A DNA stretch of 64,000 bases from Flavobacteriales bacterium (lineage in GTDB: Bacteria; Bacteroidota; Bacteroidia; NS11-12g; UBA9320). The stretch spans positions 1-64,000 of the forward strand of contig JACJZT010000004.1 in NCBI GenBank assembly GCA_020635455.1, given 5' to 3'. Positions 63,901 to 64,000 of the stretch are shown piece after piece; the stretch's first letter is position 1, and every line of letters begins with the position of its first letter. The notes beneath the pieces are model-generated. The model did not search any database and was not told where the DNA came from. It worked only from the letters and a program-made list of their open reading frames with translations. The translations under genes and the position numbers were made by a program.

Positions 63901-64000
63901 CTGCGGGTTTTGCTCATAACGTGCAAGGTACCCCCGCTCAAAAGCGATCCATATACTACCGTATTGCCCAAATCCGTCGCAATGCTCGATACCAAAGCAT
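42972..64000 (-). CDS. NRPS-1: giant non-ribosomal peptide synthetase, 5' partial, six adenylation domains and a C-terminal lone C domain
   Basis: Cytosolic peptide synthetase. The frame is open to position 64000, so the true start lies outside the window; the visible part is about 7,008 residues and ends at TAA 42972-42974. Domains by rough residue from the window edge: A (partial) 1-300, T 325-390, E 405-840, C 870-1310, A 1325-1815, T 1835-1900, C 1915-2350, A 2365-2850, T 2870-2935, C 2950-3390, A 3400-3890, T 3910-3980, C 3990-4430, A 4440-4935, T 4950-5020, E 5030-5465, C 5500-5950, A 5970-6450, T 6475-6540, C 6550-6990. Carrier Ser sits in LGGDS before the two E domains and LGGHS elsewhere. 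Pocket readings suggest D-Asp, X, Ala, X, D-Val, Asp. The protein ends with an orphan C domain whose partner A domain begins the next gene. A TTG at 63995 falls inside the A domain and is not a start. Confidence 0.97.
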   Translation of the reverse strand, partial: ALVSSIATDLGNTVVYGSLLSGGTLHVMSKTRSSDSVYLREYFTRQGIDCLKIVPSHWEALSEGEEMLLPKSQLIFGGEALSGRIVERIYGLSGSCEVINHYGPTETTIGKLLYRVPREGAYPRTVPIGAPFGNTVVYVLSESKTLSGIGVPGELYIGGRGVSSGYLNKEELTREKFIKDPIGGNGLLYSTGDRVRYTEEGVIEFLGRTDDQVKIRGYRIELKEIEKTLESVEQNQKVVVLIRKDENENSQIIAFIKCSGEFKLQEQFDYVRRILPDYLIPSAMIHVEEFQLLPNGKIDNRKLLSLPIESREREEYKKPITETEKKLVKIWEELLDSDKIGIHDNFFELGGDSIITIQLVSRARKVGLELQVGDVFTYQTISRLSNLIGSRESLKKLPQEQGELTGTCGLTPIQLWFFDKKPKSISHFNQSLIFKANKQIEGNVLKRCTEQLLSHHDALRFKYFKDPSGNWKQVYSESNEPVFYVEEIIDGSQTKVSEWIEKTCEKYQRSLDIEKGEVFKVVFLKTNKKEDYNRLFLVAHHLVVDAVSWRILVEDILQLVSAIYNGKESNLDEKTSSYRQWSDALNRFANSDTLQRELGYWKAELAFCKPAVATKFYKSDFKQLSVSLNKKETENLLKGCHKTFNTDLNDFVISSISECFAEQFSAKEIILEMEGHGRETVDEEIDLTRTVGWFTSHYPLSLDLSGLKDKADLLCHVKEKIRNIPKKGIGFGVLKYLNKELYGSDYHCDIKYNYLGQLDNLVDNEYLILQDENTGANMDDHFPVGEPLLLTASIRGGELQFTLDYSEKKYSRKKAEKFLKGITENLLKLIDFSIELGSSEIFPTPSDYNLGGITNVRDFQEFLKTPINGNTIKESFESIYPLTGLQEGMLFHTLMDEGVDTYTRQLSCDIYELDIEKLKKSWELVLDKHSSLRSAFYPYVFKVPVQVVFKKVELPLTYFDLRKKNTSEIKALVEELKTGQFKNAFNLSYAPLIKLAVAQISTDQYVMILTWHHLIFDGWSMPIIMEEVLKNYDILIKGKISDEYEEDKYEDFIKFYQDYDSNHSALFWKNKLLRLEAATTLPFIRPKGVNHADRDNFRETLILFNKVESDQIRSFCRDCKITLNTFIQGIWSLLLHRYTGSESICYGITVSGRPENLPGVEQKVGMYINTIPFLSIYSENAFKKDWLQELQNNLQDTRPYQYTPLSAIQQDHTLNTELFDTILVFENYPVNRLIKDKKWSLKIENIKTIERSNYPLSLVVYGEDKISVRINSDPELLPDFYIQRLMGHFKNVAFGLVQDSVSKLSELNLLSPEEQKQIESFNQTEVQYPKDKTIVELFEHRVKKTPNQTALVYEGKTMSYQELNRRSNRLAHYLIKHGVTQDTLVPLCMERSMEMIVAMLGILKSGGAYVPIDPEYPQQRLDYMLKDTGSGILLGTAQTALLQRAKAIKFVDVQEVLESSYSEEDLSEKPSPGGLMYVIYTSGSTGHPKGVMITHESLLDHCYGLIDSAGLKGCRSYALFSPLVFDAGHAVIFSSLIQGGQLHVLSAQQLGSPPELGRYIKSRGIDCIKIVPTLWTFYSDSGVNLLPEQVLIFGGESLTTGVLKRLGSYGGRVYNHYGPTEATIGKSIHTIDPDRNYSTIPIGKPFSNSRFYVKDPGGMEVPIGVPGELYIGGKGLAEGYLNLPELTKEKFIQTPQGRQYRTGDVVRWTQEGEIEYLGRIDDQVKIRGYRIELGEIESALEKTGRITASVVLAKKDQTGTNRLVGYVVKKKGSTKENIQKALEKLLPEYMIPQWWVELESIPLTPNGKVDKKALPEVDVEGQRSGSYVKAETPTQEALVKIWEDLLGVEKIGIEDNFFELGGHSLLAMRVIASIRRELKTELGVRDLFTHSTIKGLSSYIETLGDQTLLPPIQKTKRPKRIPLSYSQERLWFIDKLEGSVQYHIPSVLNLRGTLEVEKLVLSIQGVLQRHESLRTVIVEDGGQGYQQILPWEGWQLSRSKASNTKEGIGAQISREISRPFDLSKDYMLRCLLIEHSKDHHRLVVTLHHISSDGWSSSILVKEVAEMYNSLCEGREAELAPLEVQYSDYSIWQRKYVSGEVLEKKLRYWREQLKGVAPLELPTDKLRPKLQGTTGKSERFELDQQTTAGLRKLSTQTGSTMFMTLLSAFTVLLHKYTNSQQDICVGTPIAGRQHKETEDLIGFFINTLAIRTQVDKQKSFKELLEGVRKTTMEAYEHQEVPFEKVIDAVVKDRDLSRSPLFQVFFQYQNTPDTAKTKLGKLSMVRESQELSRVKFELTLTVNEFNDRLRCSIQYSTDLFYRSTILRLVEHFKTLLNAVLETPGQKVGKLNMLSPEEQKQIGSFNQTEATYPKDKTIVELFEQQVKKTPNQTALIYEQKRMSYEELNERSNRLAHYLIKQGVTKDTLVPLCMERGMEMIVAILGILKSGGAYVPIDPQYPQQRIDYMLKDTGAKKVLGSRLTLEQTGIKGGIASDGLDLSDQDTENPKRRSSPQSAAYVIYTSGSTGQPKGVVIGHDNLSAFLQWSLEEFKDTSYKVMYAGTSMCFDLSVFEMFYPLISGCEVRILESGLQSGVYLREDREVFINTVPTVMEYLFKEGTDLKNIRAINLAGEPMSRYLEQQLESSGKEVRNLYGPTEDTTYSTVYRFEKGKKLTIGRPISNTKVHIVGKDLNLLPIGVKGEICLSGTGVARGYLNREDLTKERFLKDPFSEKKGARMYKTGDLGRWTEEGEIEYLGRLDDQVKIRGYRIELGEIESALEKTGRITASVVLSRKDQTGTNRLVGYVVKKKGSTKENIQKALEKLLPEYMIPQWWVELESIPLTPNGKVDKKALPEVDVEGQRSGSYVKAETPTQEALVKIWEDLLGVEKIGIEDNFFELGGHSLLAMRVIASIRRELKTELGVRDLFTHSTIKGLSSYIETLGDQTLLPPIQKTKRPKRIPLSYSQERLWFIDKLEGSVQYHIPSVLNLRGTLEVEKLVLSIQGVLQRHESLRTVIVEDGGQGYQQILPWEGWQLSRSKASNTKEGIGAQISREISRPFDLSKDYMLRCLLIEHSKDHHRLVVTLHHISSDGWSSSILVKEVAEMYNSLCEGREAELAPLEVQYSDYSIWQRKYVSGEVLEKKLRYWREQLKGVAPLELPTDKLRPKLQGTTGKSERFELDQQTTAGLRKLSTQTGSTMFMTLLSAFTVLLHKYTNSQQDICVGTPIAGRQHKETEDLIGFFINTLAIRTQVDKQKSFKELLEGVRKTTMEAYEHQEVPFEKVIDAVVKDRDLSRSPLFQVMFVYQNTPEVPELKLGGLKLTRESSPYQATKFDLTLSVLENADTLKLVVQYKTDLFYSSTIQRLTSHFSHLAKRLVENPHASIASLSLLSPEEQKQIESFNQTEVQYPKDKTIVELFEHRVKKTPNQTALVYEGKTMSYQELNRRSNRLAHYLIKHGVTQDTLVPLCMERSMEMIVAMLGILKSGGAYVPIDPEYPQQRLDYMLKDTGSGILLGTAQTALLQRAKAIKFVDVQEVLESSYSEEDLSEKPSPGGLMYVIYTSGSTGHPKGVMITHESLLDHCYGLIDSAGLKGCRSYALFSPLVFDAGHAVIFSSLIQGGQLHVLSAQQLGSPPELGRYIKSRGIDCIKIVPTLWTFYSDSGVNLLPEQVLIFGGESLTTGVLKRLGSYGGRVYNHYGPTEATIGKSIHTIDPDRNYSTIPIGKPFSNSRFYVKDPGGMEVPIGVPGELYIGGKGLAEGYLNLPELTKEKFIQTPQGRQYRTGDVVRWTQEGEIEYLGRIDDQVKIRGYRIELGEIESALEKTGRITASVVLAKKDQTGTNRLVGYVVKKKGSTKENIQKALEKLLPEYMIPQWWVELESIPLTPNGKVDKKALPEVDVEGQKSGSYVKAETPTQEALVKIWENLLGVEKIGIEDNFFELGGHSLLAMRVIASIRRELKTELGVRDLFTHSTIKGLSSYIETLGDQTLLPPIQKTKRPKRIPLSYSQERLWFIDKLEGSVQYHIPSVLNLRGTLEVEKLVLSIQGVLQRHESLRTVIVEDGGQGYQQILPWEGWQLSRSKASNTKEGIGAQISREISRPFDLSKDYMLRCLLIEHSKDHHRLVVTLHHISSDGWSSSILVKEVAEMYNSLCEGREAELAPLEVQYSDYSIWQRKYVSGEVLEKKLRYWREQLKGVAPLELPTDKLRPKLQGTTGKSERFELDQQTTAGLRKLSTQTGSTMFMTLLSAFTVLLHKYTNSQQDICVGTPIAGRQHKETEDLIGFFINTLAIRTQVDKQKSFKELLEGVRKTTMEAYEHQEVPFEKVIDAVVKDRDLSRSPLFQVMFVYQNTPEVPELKLGKVELNYEESPNNSSKFELTLSLSESPDRLYGALEYNTDLFNSSTILRLVEHFKTLLNAVLETPGQKVGKLNMLSPEEQKQIGSFNQTEATYPKDKTIVELFEQQVKKTPNQTALIYEQKRMSYEELNERSNRLAHYLIRQGVTKDTLIPLCMERGMEMIVAILGILKSGGAYVPIDPQYPQQRIDYMLKDTGSNTFLVNTDTINRLKLKGAIAIDKLDLSKQSSENPKQRSAPDSAAYVIYTSGSTGQPKGVVVEHRNVVSLATGGGFTSFKTTDTLLSTGAPTFDASTIEYWGMLLNGGKLVLSREENLLNHARLKSDILEHWVTKMWFTSSWFNQLVDTDLELFKPLKTIMVGGERLSPPHISKLRKKYPEIELINGYGPTENTTFSLTHHITATDFETDIPIGKVLANREVYILDNLQQLLPVGVPGEIYLGGAGLSRGYLNNPELTKEKFITHPFSEDPEARLYKTGDLGRWTQEGEIEYLGRLDDQVKIRGYRIELGEIESALEKTGRITASVVLAKKDQTGTNRLVGYVVKKKGSTKENIQKALEKLLPEYMIPQWWVELESIPLTPNGKVDKKALPEVDVEGQRSGSYVKAETPTQEALVKIWEDLLGVEKIGIEDNFFELGGDSILTIQVVSRARKQGYHLEPRDLFTYQTIRGLSEAIGENQKREYTTEQGILSGEVGLLPIQQWYLSQDQPEVSHYNQSVLLRIDKAIGLSQLEAVLEKLVYQHDALSMVFSNKQGKWEQRYGKGRYGVEEEDLRGSDHWQEEWLVKAEPYQRSLDIRKGDLLRCVLVQTPEKEQDNRLLLIVHHLVIDGVSWRIVLEQMEGLLSGRLQDLGSKSSSVRQWYDWLEVYGKTTGAQQELQHWVGVKGGYEGGLITDRKQEGPIEVKDMSYEEVRLSKVQTKQLLQEVSVVYHTEIDDLLLCALAQTLMRWQNRSRITIGLEGHGRQMQGNSVDTTGTVGWFTSLYPVSIEAEEGEDVGGWIKSVKEQLRRVPNKGLGYGIHKYINKAEALQGEDPWEVVFNYLGQLDRVVEGKILKAAVESKGADQSSHTSVNHKLNIGLHVNEGELRIRFSYPKSCFDQVSIRKLIESYQKELKNIINHCILYSKSGISFFTPNDFGLSKEINYRELDNFLQEKVNGKSRADSIENILRLNGLQQGMLYHYLYNRQSLSYMEQFSCELVNLDLFYFEESWNHLLKKHNALRFAFFSSKFSIPVQCSYKNIKLKCILKDLSQRSTTEADKFINEFITKDLNTPFDLEHPPLMRLNLFRLTENRYKFIWTFHHILLDGWSMPVIFKELLSNYESLKNNLQPEISETDDFKDYIDLIYSKDIGESRKYWTNYLNDVESGTRNPFIRNAKESVKGAGEYKTLHLTLTISESNSIQKFAKDNRLTLSSLIQGVLGNLLVQYTGQENAMFGVIVSGRPEELKNMENRVGMYINTLPLVFYKDDKSSVIQQLRSNQENQIASRNYQFNLLNDIQKWSNVQGELFDSIMTFENYPVTDVLSEQEWSLKVENISNYGQSNYPLTIIIKVGERIRLEFIYNSSFIEEEYIQMIQRHFRILLLKTDFYADHNFGQLILSDPEELKLIETSSQHALKAEIGDSFIALFEKQVANSGNKTAVVFNENKLSYNDLNQHANVLASKLLKNGIKQGEIIPLISKRGLETLVGILAILKCGAAYAPIDIEYPMDRIRFLIKDTASSIILCPESFQQELQGFNCISSDLVNETQEKSYSNPEIEVKPSDPVYVIYTSGTTGEPKGVLIDNLNLLDYVSGILQIKEVEDSGSFAMFSHFTTDLGNTALFPSLIKGAELHIFDKQQISHSEYIADYFSGHKIDCIKITPSHWKALQGNSVEFLPEKAIIFGGELLKPDLIKTIRNSKYKGSVFNHYGPTETTIGKLIYKVGSDDTFINSVPIGKPFSNTQIFILDQRLNPCPMGVPGDLYIGGAGVAKGYLNNPELTNSKFIQFKSANRKLRLYATGDKVRYLMDGNVEFIGRKDEQVKIRGYRVELDEIERNIESIDNVIQAVVAVNKDASENIRLTAYYTASNEIEPSILKAKLLEKIPEYMVPGIWIKMDSIPLTSNGKVAKNKLPLPESITEKEKEDTHVEDEISSKLIEIWKGILEVDAIGIEDDFFELGGHSLLAIRLISEIRKTFKQEIPIGDIFDYPTIKTLRERLQTDDQNILPPIIKYPYPENIPLSFNQERLWFIHERDGSVNYHIPSVLELKGELNRVALEKSIAMVIHRHESLRTIFYLKDGNTYQMPMSEFNWELEFEQEDGYGRKEFLQQKLYEYINMPFDLKKDVLLRAKLIMLKPDEHLLIFVLHHMASDAWSNSIMVKEIVENYKYLTESISYNREDLPVQYADYSIWQRKVFDQNNIEEKLNYWIHALENVPILNLNTDFERPKSDNLEGSKLEFNIEKELSDSLNLFAKSQSVSLYILMQAVFKVLLYRYTSQTDLCIGTSVARRARNELNNMIGFFVNTIAIRNEFSKDVSFTDLLKKVREKTIEALKNQDVPFERVVETVVKDRKPNISPVFQVMLVLNNTPEVETVSISGMEIKALENEIDKVKFDLTFFLNENENGIRGSVHYARNLFKKETIERMVGHYKMLLRSVLKNADQRIGVLQMLTKEEQMKLLDDMMDLETE
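42975..44350 (-). other. NRPS-1 C-terminal orphan condensation domain (a7), partner of the first A domain of NRPS-2
   Basis: Complete LCL-type C domain with PLSFNQERLWFIH and HHMASDAWS. The protein stops in the linker after this domain (TKEEQMKLLDDMMDLETE then stop). The Ala in DAWS places it with the C domains that serve Asp A domains, and the first A domain of NRPS-2 indeed reads as Asp, so the two belong to one split C/A-T module. Confidence 0.9.
44370..47500 (-). other. NRPS-1 module a6: C(DCL)-A-T, predicted Asp
   Basis: The C domain opens LNGLQQGMLYH and has HHILLDGWS, fitting DCL chemistry after the a5 epimerase. The A domain reads TTDLGNT, K278 in CIKITPSHW, I299, G301, NHYGPTETTIG: DLTKIGHIGK, Asp type. 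The T domain has the IGDIFDYPT helix sequence also seen in other Asp modules. AT-rich and not part of the repeated blocks. Confidence 0.85.
49147..50668 (-). repeat. 1,522-bp Val adenylation unit, NRPS-1 copy
   Basis: Partner of 1381-2902. Here it belongs to an epimerising module, in NRPS-4 to a non-epimerising one. Confidence 0.88.
50982..52046 (-). repeat. 1,065-bp condensation-domain repeat, copy 4 (module a5)
   Basis: Followed in the coding direction by a different C-domain end and the Val-type A domain. Confidence 0.9.
52060..55169 (-). other. NRPS-1 module a4: C-A-T, unusual pocket DAAKIGHIGK (X)
   Basis: C domain with HHISSDGWS, A domain code DAAKIGHIGK, T domain LGGHS. The block 52165-55169 is 3,005 bp, the same length as and almost base-identical to blocks in NRPS-3 (module c3) and NRPS-4 (module d2). 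The likeliest substrate is an acidic amino acid bigger than Asp or substituted at the beta carbon; this is inference from the retained K278/H322 and the small residues at 236 and 239. Confidence 0.85.
52165..55880 (-). repeat. 3,716-bp segment of NRPS-1 shared with NRPS-4
   Basis: Covers the A6-A10 part and T of a3, then C-A and half of T of a4. Partner of 12064-15779; only scattered substitutions seen. Confidence 0.88.
54105..55169 (-). repeat. 1,065-bp condensation-domain repeat, copy 5 (module a4)
   Basis: Part of the 3,005-bp repeat. Confidence 0.9.
55190..58277 (-). other. NRPS-1 module a3: C-A-T, predicted Ala
   Basis: LCL-type C domain (HHISSDGWS). The A-domain pocket reads D235 L236 F239 N278 N299 A301 L322 T330 Y331 K517 = DLFNNALTYK, a known Ala code. 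The A domain is visibly composite: its N-terminal part and A3 motif match the Val domains of a5 and d5, its A4-A6 core (about 55880-56400) is of the Ala type, and from motif A6 onward it matches module d1 and others. Confidence 0.85.
57213..58277 (-). repeat. 1,065-bp condensation-domain repeat, copy 6 (module a3)
   Basis: Followed in the coding direction by a unique C-domain end (QVFFQYQNTPDTAKTK) and the Ala-type A domain. Confidence 0.9.
58290..61470 (-). other. NRPS-1 module a2: C(DCL)-A-T, unusual pocket DAAKIGHIGK (X)
   Basis: The C domain (about 61400-60060) follows an epimerase and has the LTGLQEGMLFH opening typical of DCL domains, with HHLIFDGWS. The A domain (60020-58550) reads FDAGHA at A4, K278, I299, G301, NHYGPTEATIG: code DAAKIGHIGK, not a textbook code. 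H322 and K278 are shared with Asp domains, so an acidic residue is inferred. The T domain is LGGHS. The whole A domain is a near-identical copy of those in modules a4, c3 and d2. Confidence 0.85.
58396..60068 (-). repeat. 1,673-bp copy of the X-type adenylation unit (module a2)
   Basis: A domain plus first half of T, near-identical to 52165-53837. Homology stops at the C-A linker, where the DCL C domain of a2 begins. Confidence 0.88.
61490..64000 (-). other. NRPS-1 module a1: A(partial)-T-E, predicted D-Asp
   Basis: The window opens inside the A domain just before core motif A4 (ATDLGNT). Pocket residues D235 L236 T239 K278 I299 G301 H322 I330 G331 K517 give DLTKIGHIGK, an Asp-type code. T domain near 63030-62830 (ELGGDS). 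The E domain, about 62790-61480, has HHLVVDAVSW, the active epimerase motif. The A domain is chimeric: up to motif A8 (boundary near 63335) it matches the Asp domains of NRPS-3 and NRPS-4 almost exactly, then becomes unique. Confidence 0.85.
63335..64000 (-). repeat. Partial Asp adenylation unit, NRPS-1 copy
   Basis: Matches the A4-A8 part of the 1,908-bp unit almost exactly up to the window edge; identity breaks off right at motif A8 (GYRIE). Confidence 0.88.

Noticed and set aside
63993..63995. TTG as a possible start of NRPS-1
   Set aside because: It encodes Leu inside the A4 region of an adenylation domain; the frame is open to the window edge, so the start is outside.
1..64000. Thioesterase, starter C domain, reductase, MbtH-like protein or aspartate hydroxylase in the window
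   Set aside because: No matching motifs (GxSxG hydrolase, Rossmann reductase, small MbtH frame) were found; such genes, if present, lie outside the window.

Overview
This window is coding almost end to end and holds one strand-uniform (minus) fragment of a very large non-ribosomal peptide synthetase (NRPS) locus. Moderate-to-low GC, A-rich start regions without clear Shine-Dalgarno sequences, a Bacteroidota-like -7 box (TAnnTTTG) upstream of one gene, and the protein style all suggest a member of the Bacteroidota; the species cannot be named. No regulator, transporter, tailoring enzyme, thioesterase, tRNA/rRNA, insertion sequence or CRISPR was seen: both ends of the locus lie outside the window.

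Layout in transcription order (high to low coordinates). NRPS-1 (64000-42972, 5' end outside the window, at least 7,008 residues): A(partial)-T-E, C-A-T, C-A-T, C-A-T, C-A-T-E, C-A-T, then a lone C. NRPS-2 (42971-28254, 4,905 residues): A-T, C-A(N-methyltransferase)-T, C-A-T-E, C-A(FkbM methyltransferase)-T. A 255-bp gap follows, with a possible promoter. NRPS-3 (27998-18408, 3,196 residues): TubC-type docking domain, then three C-A-T modules. NRPS-4 (18404-1, 3' end outside the window, at least 6,134 residues): docking domain, C-A-T, C-A-T, C-A-T, C-A-T-E, C-A-T, C(partial).

Reading the ten specificity residues of the 18 adenylation domains by eye gives, if the line is collinear: D-Asp, X, Ala, X, D-Val, Asp, Asp, N-Me-Ala, D-Ala, Thr (possibly O-methylated), Asp, Asp, X, Phe, X, Asp, D-X, Val. 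X denotes an unusual pocket, DAAKIGHIGK, that keeps the Lys/His pair of Asp domains. The predicted product is a long, strongly acidic peptide with at least four D residues and two methylations, built by at least 18 modules.

Three things stand out. First, NRPS-1 and NRPS-2 share one reading frame interrupted by a single TAA immediately followed by ATG, and the C-A linker across the stop keeps its exact normal length. Second, the locus is a recombination mosaic: a 1,065-bp condensation segment occurs six times, a 3,005-bp C-A-T segment three times in three different genes, and a 3,716-bp segment is shared by NRPS-1 and NRPS-4, with breakpoints at adenylation core motifs. Third, every LCL condensation domain that feeds an Asp adenylation domain has HHxxxDAW instead of HHxxxDGW, which predicts Asp for the module just outside the window.
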